This document shows positions 54,585 through 63,245 of a stretch of 64,000 nt of DNA, in pieces (within the stretch, counting starts at the first letter, position 1; each line of letters starts with the position of its first letter). The translations under genes and the position numbers were made by a program. The notes under the pieces were generated by a model. The model was not told the DNA's origin. It worked only from the letters and a program-made list of their open reading frames with translations, and made no database searches. Source of the stretch: CAISCU01 sp051861545 (GTDB lineage: Bacteria > Bacteroidota > Bacteroidia > UKL13-3); assembly GCA_051861545.1 (NCBI GenBank), contig JBIMKP010000009.1, positions 1 to 64,000 on the forward strand, in the 5' to 3' direction.

Positions 54585-54967
54585 ACGATTATCCGCATGT
54601 ATACCAGAAGAATTTTTAATAAATAAAGTATTTGAATTGAGAATTAATTTCAAAAATTTTTTGAAATTAAATTGCCCTATTCAATGAAATTAATGACCCC
54701 GTAGGCGGTCACATGTTTATAGAAAAATGCCGTAAACCAAATGCCCCCAAACGGACGCGAACCTTCGGTTCGCGTCCGTTTGGGGTGAGGGGAATTCATT
54801 CATTTTTGTTTACTACTATAATGTCATCCCTATGGGATTTTAGGAAATTTCGTAAGAAAAAGGATTCTATTTTTAATTCATATTGCCTTAATTCAAAGGC
54901 ATAAATCAATTTTAAAATATTTAGAAATTTAAGAATATAGTTTACTAGTAAACAGGCGGATATTCGT
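54585..54967 (-). repeat. Dispersed ~385-bp inverted-repeat element, copy 3 (inverted)
   Basis: The terminal inverted repeats are acgattatccgc (54585-54596) and gcggatattcgt (54956-54967). The complement of 54585-54740 closely matches the right half of copy 1, so the element is inverted relative to copies 1 and 2. The outer arms are 54694-54726 and 54811-54841. The inner hairpin is 54745-54785. The flanks share only a degenerate A-rich aaatg, so the target duplication has decayed or is absent. A 63-codon open frame across the hairpin is not credible as a gene. Confidence 0.75.
54745..54785. other. Central hairpin of repeat copy 3
   Basis: A perfect 19-bp stem (CCCCAAACGGACGCGAACC with its complement) around a TTC loop. 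Apart from the CCCCAAAC base the stem sequence differs from copies 1 and 2, yet is fully paired. Confidence 0.85.
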
Positions 54968-55100
54968 TAAAAAATGAGATTTATATTAAACTAGAAAAGG
55001 AGTTATACCAATAAATTCAAGAAAATTTTCCTTGAGAAAATCATTTCATTTAACAATATTCAATTATAGTGTTGAATAAAATAAGCCCAAAGTTAATTTA

Positions 55101-55649
55101 TTATATTTTCCCAGAGGCGCGGTTTTCTTGGTACAATTTGAAACTATCTTGTAGGATTTGTATTGCTACTTCTTTGTTAAGAAAATCTTCTACCACAACT
55201 GTTTTATTTTCTAACTTCTTGTAGTCTTCAAAGAAACTTCTCATTTCTGAAATAAAATGGGCTGGTAATTCTGAGATATCATTGATATGACTCACACTTG
55301 GATCACCAGCTGCAACTGCAATAATTTTATCATCAGCTTCGCCATTGTCTAACATGCGCATTACACCAATTACCTTTGCAGGTACTAAACACAATGGAAC
55401 AAAATCTATTTGAGATAATACCAAAATATCTAATGGATCTTTATCGTCGCAATAACTTTGTGGAATAAAACCGTAGTTAGCAGGATAATAAACTGAAGAA
55501 TATAAAACACGGTCGAGTTTAATTAAACCACTGTCTTTATCTAATTCGTATTTAGCTCTTGTACCTTTTGGTATTTCTATAATTCCGTTTACAATATCAG
55601 GTAGATTTTCACCTGGTGACACATGGTGCCAAGGATTAAAAGTATTCAT
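55101..55649 (-). CDS. ppa: Inorganic pyrophosphatase
   Basis: This is a 182-residue family I soluble pyrophosphatase. Diagnostic segments are IPKGTRAKYELDKDSG, YPANYGFIPQSYCDDKDPLDILVL (metal-binding aspartates) and VIGVMRMLDNGEADDKIIAV. It hydrolyses the pyrophosphate released by biosynthesis. It is divergent from nothing and probably monocistronic. Confidence 0.95.
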   Translation of the reverse strand: MNTFNPWHHVSPGENLPDIVNGIIEIPKGTRAKYELDKDSGLIKLDRVLYSSVYYPANYGFIPQSYCDDKDPLDILVLSQIDFVPLCLVPAKVIGVMRMLDNGEADDKIIAVAAGDPSVSHINDISELPAHFISEMRSFFEDYKKLENKTVVVEDFLNKEVAIQILQDSFKLYQENRASGKI

Positions 55650-55734
55650 TTTATTATATTTTACCTCACAAAGGTAAGTTGCATTTTCGATGAATAAACT
55701 TCCTTAAATCATGAAATAAAAATATAACAAAAAA

Positions 55735-56631
55735 TTATTGAAGCCAGCCACGTTTCCTAAACCAAATATAAATTCCTATTGTAATAATAGCCATCACACC
55801 TAAAACTGCAGGATAAGCCCAATGCATATTTAATTCTGGCATATAAGAAAAATTCATTCCATACACACCAACAATAAATGTAAGTGGCAGAAAGAATGCC
55901 GAAAATGCAGTAAGAATACGCATCACTTCATTGGTTTTTTGAGAAGAAATAGCCAAATACAAATGCAATATCGAATTGATACTGTCATAAATCTCCTCAG
56001 TTAAAGTATCAATTCCTACAAAATAATCATGCATATCGCTATAATAAGGCGAGCGTTTATGATTTAGTGGTAGTGCTTCAATTACACTTTTATTAATCAG
56101 GTTCAAACGCTTTATTAAATAAGCTTTTCGTTTAATTTGGTAAAGTGTTTTAAGTAAATCTGGAATGCGCTTTTTTAGAAAAATACTTTGTTCATAAATA
56201 TCAACTTGTTTATCAATATCTCTTAATGGAATTTGAAATGTCTCAAGTACATTTTTATTGATTTTACAAACAATATCAAATGGCGATTTCACAATAGCAT
56301 CGCCACAATACTTTTTTGCTACATGCTCTATAATATCTGTATTACTTCTATGAATAGTTAAAAGAAATTTATCATTAAAAAAGATTGCCAATTTCCGGGT
56401 TAACTGTTGAAAATTTGATGGATTTGGCTTTCCTTCCAAATCAAACATCCTAAAAATAACAAAAGTATAATCATCAAATGCCTCAAATTTAGGAAGGTGG
56501 TCCGACTGAAGACAATCTAATACAGCTGGAGCTGGAAGCCTATATTTATCAGCTAATTCGTGTAATTCAGCTTCAGTAGGCAAACTCACATCTATCCACT
56601 CAAAAGGTAATCCAGAAAATTCTTTTTGCAT
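55735..56631 (-). CDS. corA: CorA-family magnesium/divalent cation transporter
   Basis: This 298-residue protein has a cytoplasmic funnel domain, a long helix and two C-terminal membrane helices. The selectivity motif GVYGMNF (about 258-264) lies at the end of TM1, and MHWAYP in the loop. CorA transports Mg2+ or Co2+; a subset carries zinc. It is a second Mg2+ system alongside MgtE. Confidence 0.93.
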   Translation of the reverse strand: MQKEFSGLPFEWIDVSLPTEAELHELADKYRLPAPAVLDCLQSDHLPKFEAFDDYTFVIFRMFDLEGKPNPSNFQQLTRKLAIFFNDKFLLTIHRSNTDIIEHVAKKYCGDAIVKSPFDIVCKINKNVLETFQIPLRDIDKQVDIYEQSIFLKKRIPDLLKTLYQIKRKAYLIKRLNLINKSVIEALPLNHKRSPYYSDMHDYFVGIDTLTEEIYDSINSILHLYLAISSQKTNEVMRILTAFSAFFLPLTFIVGVYGMNFSYMPELNMHWAYPAVLGVMAIITIGIYIWFRKRGWLQ

Positions 56632-56696
56632 AATTATATACTTATGTAACTAATGTTCCATTTGGATTGAAAAAGATAGTAGAAATTTGAACTACA

Positions 56697-58295
56697 ATGA
56701 AAAATAAATTATTCCTATTTACAATTTTAGCATTGAGTTCATTTGTACTTCATGCACAATTTGAAGGATATTCAATTCAATTGAAACCAAAAACATTTTC
56801 TGGACTCCCTGGACTACAGGCATATGCTTGGGGGAAATTAGATGGAAAATGGATAATTATTGGAGGAAGAACTGATGGTTTGCATAGAAGACAACCCTTT
56901 GCAAGTTTTGATCAAGCTGGAAATAATACCAATATATACTTAGTTAATACCAAAAATGATAGTGTAAAAAGTTCATCCGTAAATGGACTAAATGCAGCGT
57001 TAAAAGAGCAATTACAAAGCACAAATATGCAGTTTCACCAATCTGGCAATTACTTGATTTTAATTGGAGGATATGGCTATTCTACAACAGCCGCTAATCA
57101 CATAACTTTTCCAAATGTTTGTGTGATAAATTTAGAAACTTTAATTGAAAAAATTGAAAGTAATGAGTCGACCAGTTCTGCTTTTATTCAAATTACAGAC
57201 CAAAGATTTGCTGTTACTGGTGGTCATTTGGGAATGATTAAAGATAAGTACTATTTGGTTGGGGGAAATAGATTTGATGGTAGATACAATCCTATGGGAG
57301 GAGCTTCATATACCCAAGCTTATACCAATGCTATTAGAAAATTTAATTTAGAAATTGGAAGCTCTTCAATCAGCATTAGTAATTATGAAGACATTATAGA
57401 TTCTTTAAACTTACATAGAAGAGATTATAACCTTACTCCTAACAAAAATAATTTAGGTGAATATTCTTATACTTTGTGGAGTGGTGTTTTTCAATACAAT
57501 CAAGATTTACCTTGGTTAAATTCAATTGATATTAAAGAAAACAATCATGAGGTTAACAATGGATTTAATCAATATTTAAACCAATACCATACTGCATATC
57601 TTCCAATTTTCAACAAAAAAGAAAACAGTATGAATACCATTTTCTTTGGAGGAATAAGTCAGTATTATTATGATTTAGATGGCAAAATTGTTAAAGATGA
57701 TAATGTTCCTTTTGTAAAAACTATCAGTTATGTAAAACGCGATAGCACTGGTGTTCTAACTGAATATGCCTTACCAGATATTGAAATGCCTGGCTATTTA
57801 GGTAGTGCAGCTGAAATAATTCCATCAGAAAATGAATTGGACGATGATTTTGGAATTTTTGATTTAGAAAAGTTTGAAAAAGATTCCGTTTTTGCGGGAA
57901 CCTTGGTAGGCGGAATAAATAGCAGTGCTGCAAATATATTTTTCACTAATACTGGAACTCAAAGTACAGCAAGTGCAACCTGTTATGAAGTTTGGTTTGT
58001 GAAAAACAAAATTGTGAATTCAATAGCTATAAAAGATCCCGATTCATGGAAAATAAGCACCTATCCAAATCCATTTAAATCAAACATAACATTAAACATT
58101 TCCAATATAAATCCATCAAATTATATAACTGTTTCTTTGCATGATATTCAAGGAAAACACATAGAAGATTTGTATGAAGGAAAAGTAAAAACGGAGTTAT
58201 TACTCCAAACAAAAAGTTCATTAGAAAATGGAATGTATTTCCTATTAATTCAAAGTGGACAAATTAACTATACAATTAAAGTTCTAAAGCAATAA
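56697..58295 (+). CDS. Secreted kelch-like protein with T9SS sorting domain
   Basis: The 532-residue precursor has a signal peptide ending LHAQ. Five or so kelch-like blades share a GG turn (GKWIIIGGRTDG, YLILIGGYGYS, YYLVGGNRFDG, NTIFFGGIS, GTLVGGINS), giving a predicted beta-propeller. The C-terminal type A sorting domain is ISTYPNPFKSNITLNIS to the end (about 455-532). It is likely to be surface displayed or released. The ligand is unknown. Confidence 0.85.
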   Translation: MKNKLFLFTILALSSFVLHAQFEGYSIQLKPKTFSGLPGLQAYAWGKLDGKWIIIGGRTDGLHRRQPFASFDQAGNNTNIYLVNTKNDSVKSSSVNGLNAALKEQLQSTNMQFHQSGNYLILIGGYGYSTTAANHITFPNVCVINLETLIEKIESNESTSSAFIQITDQRFAVTGGHLGMIKDKYYLVGGNRFDGRYNPMGGASYTQAYTNAIRKFNLEIGSSSISISNYEDIIDSLNLHRRDYNLTPNKNNLGEYSYTLWSGVFQYNQDLPWLNSIDIKENNHEVNNGFNQYLNQYHTAYLPIFNKKENSMNTIFFGGISQYYYDLDGKIVKDDNVPFVKTISYVKRDSTGVLTEYALPDIEMPGYLGSAAEIIPSENELDDDFGIFDLEKFEKDSVFAGTLVGGINSSAANIFFTNTGTQSTASATCYEVWFVKNKIVNSIAIKDPDSWKISTYPNPFKSNITLNISNINPSNYITVSLHDIQGKHIEDLYEGKVKTELLLQTKSSLENGMYFLLIQSGQINYTIKVLKQ

Positions 58296-58324
58296 TTGGG
58301 GTTTTCAAAGGGGTTTGAAATCAG

Positions 58325-58360
58325 AGGGTCGGCTTTAAAAAGTTGACCCTTTTCCCTTTT
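58325..58360 (+). terminator. Possible terminator after the kelch-like gene
   Basis: The stem agggtc/gaccct is short and followed by a pyrimidine-rich run. Confidence 0.5.
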
Positions 58361-58518
58361 CAGAGTTTGCTTTCCGAAACATGTTCTCCATCAATTATAA
58401 ACAATATGATTTTCAAATACTTAAAACCCCCATTAGAATAAAAAAACAGTCAAAAAATGATAGTTTTAAGTCAATATTTACAAAATGCCTATATTTTCGC
58501 ATCGAAAACCTTTACTTA

Positions 58519-61170
58519 ATGCAAAAATATTTATACAACAGACTTTTACTTTTCATTTTGATATTGGCATGGGGTTCTACCCTATTTGCTCAACAAATTT
58601 CAACAATGAATGCCGGGGTAACTTTTAGGTTTGATGATTACCAAGACCCAATTAAATTAGAAAAAATAAGAGCTGTTTTTAACAAACATGGAAAAAAGTT
58701 TGTTTACGCACTTAACCCTCAAGTTGGAGATTTAAGAGAAGATGCAAATTATTGGCCAACAGTTAAACAAATTGCAGCAGATGGACATGAATTATTAGAT
58801 CAAAGTCCGAATGATGTTACTCAATATTTCCAATTTATGCCCAATGAAAACACCAATGTTTATTTGAGCAAACCTGGAGTTGATCATATCAATGCAAAGG
58901 AGAGAAAAGTTTGTTTGAAATACACTTTAAAAAACACAAATGGCTTAGGAAATGAAGGCAAAGTTCGTATAAAAGACAATATGCTAATTTCTGCTGCCAA
59001 TGGCGAATGGGACAGTGATAAATTATGGGGAAGTAATTATTTTTCACACATTTACCTTCCATCAAAAAACCAATTATTAGGTATAGCATATTTTTATAAT
59101 ATCAATCCTAATGACCCAGATACTGCGATGATAAGAAGTTTCTGGATTGAAGAAATAAATTTATCCGATGAAGCAAATTTAGACTATAGAAAAATTGGTC
59201 CATATGACATAGAAATTCACGAAAATGGAATTCAATTATTAGCACAAAAAAGCTTAGAAATTTTTGATAAATACCAATTAGTAAGACCAAGAGTATTTAT
59301 TCATCCAGGCGGACAAACACCTTATATTCCAACTAGTACCATTGAGAAAATTTATGGAAATCAATTTAATTATTACTGCGGAAACAGTTATCCTCAGCTA
59401 TTAAATACGTATTTAATGCCAAATCCTAAAGGCACGAATAGATTTAGTATTTCAGGTGGTGATTTTACTGAAGAATATTATACTGTCGACCAAATCAAAA
59501 AAATTATATCCGACAATTCTGCTCGTCATTTTACAACCATTAGCATTAATCATTTAAGTGATTGGGGAGGCGCATCTCCAATTGATAGCATTGTAAAAAA
59601 ACTTGATAATATTCTAGCTTGGTGTAAAGCTAAAAATATTGAGGTAAGAACATTTTCTGAGGTATATCAAGATATGTATCAATATAAATTTGATCCAGAA
59701 AAGAACATCTTCCCATCTTTTGGCACCGATTTAAACCAAGACGGAAATCCAGATGGTATAACTCTATCAATTGCTCAATTGGAACCAAATGGTGGTGTAA
59801 ATTCAGAATTCCCAATTGCATATAGTTCAAATGAAACCAAACCTATGATGAATGTTCAAACTTTAGGTGGAATTAGCAAAGGTTGGAACGTTTTAACGAT
59901 GTATACAAAAGGAGGACAAAGTGAATGGGACAATATTGGTTTGTATTTACAAATGCCTGAAGCAGGATTAGATGTATTAGAAAGTATTAAAGCACAAACT
60001 ACAGAGTATACTTTAAAAACGGTTCGGTTTTATGTTCCTGAAAATGTTACTTACATGAGTATTTTCTTAAATGGAAACAGCGTTACCGGAGCAAGAGTTT
60101 ATATGTGCGGAGTTCAACTTAAAGCAGAAAACAGGCCCGTAATTGATTCAAAAATATTATCAAGGTATGCAAATAGCCGCTTTAAACAATTTGATTTAAA
60201 TGAATTTGTTTTTGATAAAAAATATGTTGATTCACAAATTAATTGGCAAATTTTAAACCAAGGTCAATCATTACAAGCAAGTATTATAAATGGTAATACA
60301 TTAAAATTAAATCCAAATGATAAATTTTGGATTGGCAAAGACCAAATAAAATTGGTAGCAACAAATCCGGAATTACAAGCAGATACTGCAATTTTTAATA
60401 TCGAAAGTTTTGCTCCAAATGCTTGTTCTGATTGCGAATTACAGATAAGTTTTGAATCCAATAATCAAGATTCATTGTACAAATGGAATGCAAGTCCAAT
60501 TGATGCTGGTTTAGCAAATAAAAACAGCAATAATGAAGCTGTTTTCCCTACAACAAACACAAATTATACTGTTTCAATTACATCAAAAGGAAATACAAAT
60601 AACAATTATAATTTAAGTGTTGAAGTGAAACCTTCAATAGTTACAATTGGTCCTGATTATCGTATTTACTTAAAAAACTCAAATAAAATTTCGATTCCAT
60701 TAAGTGCATTTGGCTTAGGTAGTTATTACACGAAAGCTTTTATTAAATCAACCAGTAAAATTCATGGTATTCAAATTTTTGGTGATAATGAGAAATCAGA
60801 TAGTTTAGTAATAACTAACAATACCTCTTATTCAGGATTTGATGAAGTGAATATGAGTTTTGTTACACCAACATGTGATGTAATCAATAAAAAACTAATC
60901 ATTAGTTCATTTGCCAATTCAATAAATGAAATCAACGGAGAAAAGAAAGCCATTGTTTATCCTAATCCAGCAACAAATGAATTTGGATTCATGAATTTGG
61001 AAGCAGGTTTATACAGGGTTGAGTTATATGATTTGATTGGTAATATAGTACTTGAATCTGATATAAAAGCAGGAGAAAGCTTAAGTGCAATGAGATTGAC
61101 TCCAGGAGTATATATAGGGCGAATTATAAAAGAAAATGAAAGCAGTAGTTTTAAACTATTGAAGAACTAG
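58519..61170 (+). CDS. T9SS-exported protein with polysaccharide-deacetylase-like domain
   Basis: From the ATG at 58519 it has 883 residues. A signal peptide (MQKYLYNRLLLFILILAWGSTLFAQ) is followed by a NodB-like region: AGVTFRFDDYQDP, KFVYALNPQVGDL, ADGHELLDQSPND, then HPGGQTPYIP and TTISINHLSDWG. The usual second metal motif H[ST]xxH is not seen after DGHELL, so catalytic activity is uncertain. Middle beta-rich regions precede a type A sorting domain (YPNPATNEFGF ... LTPGVYIGRIIKE). An upstream in-frame ATG at 58381 gives a basic pre-region without sense. Confidence 0.8.
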   Translation: MQKYLYNRLLLFILILAWGSTLFAQQISTMNAGVTFRFDDYQDPIKLEKIRAVFNKHGKKFVYALNPQVGDLREDANYWPTVKQIAADGHELLDQSPNDVTQYFQFMPNENTNVYLSKPGVDHINAKERKVCLKYTLKNTNGLGNEGKVRIKDNMLISAANGEWDSDKLWGSNYFSHIYLPSKNQLLGIAYFYNINPNDPDTAMIRSFWIEEINLSDEANLDYRKIGPYDIEIHENGIQLLAQKSLEIFDKYQLVRPRVFIHPGGQTPYIPTSTIEKIYGNQFNYYCGNSYPQLLNTYLMPNPKGTNRFSISGGDFTEEYYTVDQIKKIISDNSARHFTTISINHLSDWGGASPIDSIVKKLDNILAWCKAKNIEVRTFSEVYQDMYQYKFDPEKNIFPSFGTDLNQDGNPDGITLSIAQLEPNGGVNSEFPIAYSSNETKPMMNVQTLGGISKGWNVLTMYTKGGQSEWDNIGLYLQMPEAGLDVLESIKAQTTEYTLKTVRFYVPENVTYMSIFLNGNSVTGARVYMCGVQLKAENRPVIDSKILSRYANSRFKQFDLNEFVFDKKYVDSQINWQILNQGQSLQASIINGNTLKLNPNDKFWIGKDQIKLVATNPELQADTAIFNIESFAPNACSDCELQISFESNNQDSLYKWNASPIDAGLANKNSNNEAVFPTTNTNYTVSITSKGNTNNNYNLSVEVKPSIVTIGPDYRIYLKNSNKISIPLSAFGLGSYYTKAFIKSTSKIHGIQIFGDNEKSDSLVITNNTSYSGFDEVNMSFVTPTCDVINKKLIISSFANSINEINGEKKAIVYPNPATNEFGFMNLEAGLYRVELYDLIGNIVLESDIKAGESLSAMRLTPGVYIGRIIKENESSSFKLLKN

Positions 61171-61180
61171 TAGAAGCATT

Positions 61181-61228
61181 AAAAAGAAAAAGGCTTTTTC
61201 ATCTCGATGAAAAAGCCTTTTTCTTTTT
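61181..61228. terminator. Long bidirectional terminator
   Basis: A perfect 22-bp stem (61181-61202 with 61207-61228) has a ctcg loop and contains an A-run and a T-run. It lies between convergent genes, the T9SS deacetylase-like gene and lpdA. Confidence 0.92.
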
Positions 61229-61242
61229 AAACTATTTGAACT

Positions 61243-62631
61243 CTACAAGTGAATACATTCACCGTAAGCTTGAGCAGCAGCTTCCATGATAGCTTCACTC
61301 ATGGTAGGATGAGGATGAACAGACTTAATGATTTCCATTCCTGTAGTTTCTAATTTTCTTGCAACTACAACTTCAGCAATCATTTCTGTAACATTTGCAC
61401 CAACCATATGAGCACCTAGGAACTCACCATATTTCGCATCAAAAATTAATTTGATAAATCCTTCTTTTACACCACCAGCACTTGCTTTTCCACTTGCACT
61501 GAAAGGGAATTTACCAACCTTGATATCATAACCAGCTTCTTTAGCTGCCTTTTCTGTATAACCTACAGAAGCAACTTCTGGAGAGCAATAAGTACATCCA
61601 GGGATATTGTTATAATTTAATGGTTCAGGGTGATGACCAGCAATTTTCTCTACACAAATAATTCCTTCGGCACTAGCAACGTGAGCTAAAGCAGGACCTT
61701 TAACGATATCACCAATTGCATAAACACCTTTGATATTAGTTGCATAATAATCATCAACTAAAACTTTGCCTTTATCAGTTTTAACACCAACAGATTCTAA
61801 TCCAAGGTTTTCAAGATTTGTTTGAATTCCAACAGCAGAAAGAACAACATCAGCCTCTAAATCAATAATACCTGTAGCTGTTTTAACTTTTACTTTACAA
61901 CCAGCTCCTTTTGTATCAACCGATTCTACTGAAGCAGAAGTCATAATTTCGATACCCGATTTTTTGAATGATTTAGTTACTTCTTTTGAAACTTCTTCGT
62001 CTTCAATTGGAAGGATATTTGGCATAAATTCTACGATAGTAACTTTGGTTCCCATGCTATTGTAGAAATAAGCAAACTCACAACCAATAGCACCTGAACC
62101 CATAACAATCATAGATTTTGGTTGTTGAGGCATTACCATTGCTTCTCTATAACCAAGTACTTTTGTACCATCAATTTTGATATTAGGCAATTCACGGCTT
62201 CTAGCACCAGTAGCCAAAATAATACTTTTAGCTTCAACTGTTTTTTTAGTACCACTAGCATCAGTAACTTCTATTTTAGAACCAGAAAGAAGTTTACCAT
62301 AACCTTGAATAACATCAATTTTATTCTTTTTCATGAGGAATGCAATTCCCTTGCTCATTCCATCGGCAACACCACGGCTTCTTTTTACAACTGCAGAAAA
62401 ATCATGTTCTGCATTTGAAACAGTGATACCATAATCTTTTGCATGTTTGATATATTCAAAAACCTGGGCTGATTTTAATAAGGCTTTTGTTGGGATACAA
62501 CCCCAATTTAAACAAACGCCACCCAACTCAGATTTTTCAACGATAGCTGTTTTTAGTCCTAACTGACTTGCACGAATGGCAGCCACATATCCACCGGGAC
62601 CGCTACCAATTACTACTAAATCGTAATTCAT
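61243..62631 (-). CDS. lpdA: Dihydrolipoyl dehydrogenase
   Basis: This 462-residue flavoenzyme (E3 of 2-oxoacid dehydrogenase complexes) starts MNYDLVVIGSGPGGYVAAI. The redox-active disulfide is GGVCLNWGCIPTK, the NAD-binding motif MGSGAIGCEFAYFY, the FAD segment VYAIGDI, and the C-terminal base motif SVHPHPTMSE. An in-frame ATG at 62679 adds 16 hydrophobic residues before the FAD site, which is unlikely. Confidence 0.96.
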   Translation of the reverse strand: MNYDLVVIGSGPGGYVAAIRASQLGLKTAIVEKSELGGVCLNWGCIPTKALLKSAQVFEYIKHAKDYGITVSNAEHDFSAVVKRSRGVADGMSKGIAFLMKKNKIDVIQGYGKLLSGSKIEVTDASGTKKTVEAKSIILATGARSRELPNIKIDGTKVLGYREAMVMPQQPKSMIVMGSGAIGCEFAYFYNSMGTKVTIVEFMPNILPIEDEEVSKEVTKSFKKSGIEIMTSASVESVDTKGAGCKVKVKTATGIIDLEADVVLSAVGIQTNLENLGLESVGVKTDKGKVLVDDYYATNIKGVYAIGDIVKGPALAHVASAEGIICVEKIAGHHPEPLNYNNIPGCTYCSPEVASVGYTEKAAKEAGYDIKVGKFPFSASGKASAGGVKEGFIKLIFDAKYGEFLGAHMVGANVTEMIAEVVVARKLETTGMEIIKSVHPHPTMSEAIMEAAAQAYGECIHL

Positions 62632-62801
62632 GTGTTTTAATATTTGTTGCAAAATAACCCAAAAAGCCAGAACATTCAATACAATTTAAGGAGGAAGCAG
62701 TGTAAGATTTTGTTTATTAGAAACAATTAAGTAGCAAAATGCCGATGAAACATGCATTTGAAGAGAAAAAAATCTCTTAAATTGCGGCAAATTAAAAAGC
62801 C

Positions 62802-63239
62802 ATGCGTACAGCTGAAATCCATACAAACAAAGGCATCATGAAGATAGAATTCTTTGAAAATGATGCACCAAAAACAGTAGAAAATTTTTGTAAACTAGCC
62901 GAAAGCGGTTACTATACAGGTGTGAAATTTCACCGTGTAATTCCTGATTTTGTTATTCAAGGTGGTGACCCTACCGGAACTGGTGCTGGTGGTCCTGGAT
63001 ATTCTATTCCATGTGAATTAACAGGCGGAAACCAATACCACGACAGAGGAGTTTTAAGCATGGCACATAGAGGTCGTGATACAGGAGGCTCTCAGTTTTT
63101 CATTTGTCATAACCGTTCAAATACTCAACATTTAGATAGAGTTCATACTTGTTTTGGAAAAGTAGTTGAAGGAATGGATGTAATTGAACAAATTCGCCAA
63201 GGTGATGTGATGGAAAAAGTGGTAGTTGTTAATCAGTAA
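62802..63239 (+). CDS. Cyclophilin-type peptidyl-prolyl isomerase
   Basis: This is a 145-residue, single-domain cytosolic cyclophilin without signal peptide. VKFHRVIPDFVIQGGDPTGTGAGGPG and MAHRGRDTGGSQFFI carry the catalytic Arg and the substrate-binding residues. It is upstream of serS with 6 bases between, so the two are likely co-transcribed. Confidence 0.95.
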   Translation: MRTAEIHTNKGIMKIEFFENDAPKTVENFCKLAESGYYTGVKFHRVIPDFVIQGGDPTGTGAGGPGYSIPCELTGGNQYHDRGVLSMAHRGRDTGGSQFFICHNRSNTQHLDRVHTCFGKVVEGMDVIEQIRQGDVMEKVVVVNQ

Positions 63240-63245
63240 AACTCA

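Noticed and set aside
54713..54904. 63-codon open frame across the repeat copy 3 hairpin
   Set aside because: It lies in the palindrome, has no ribosome binding site and no counterpart in copies 1 and 2.
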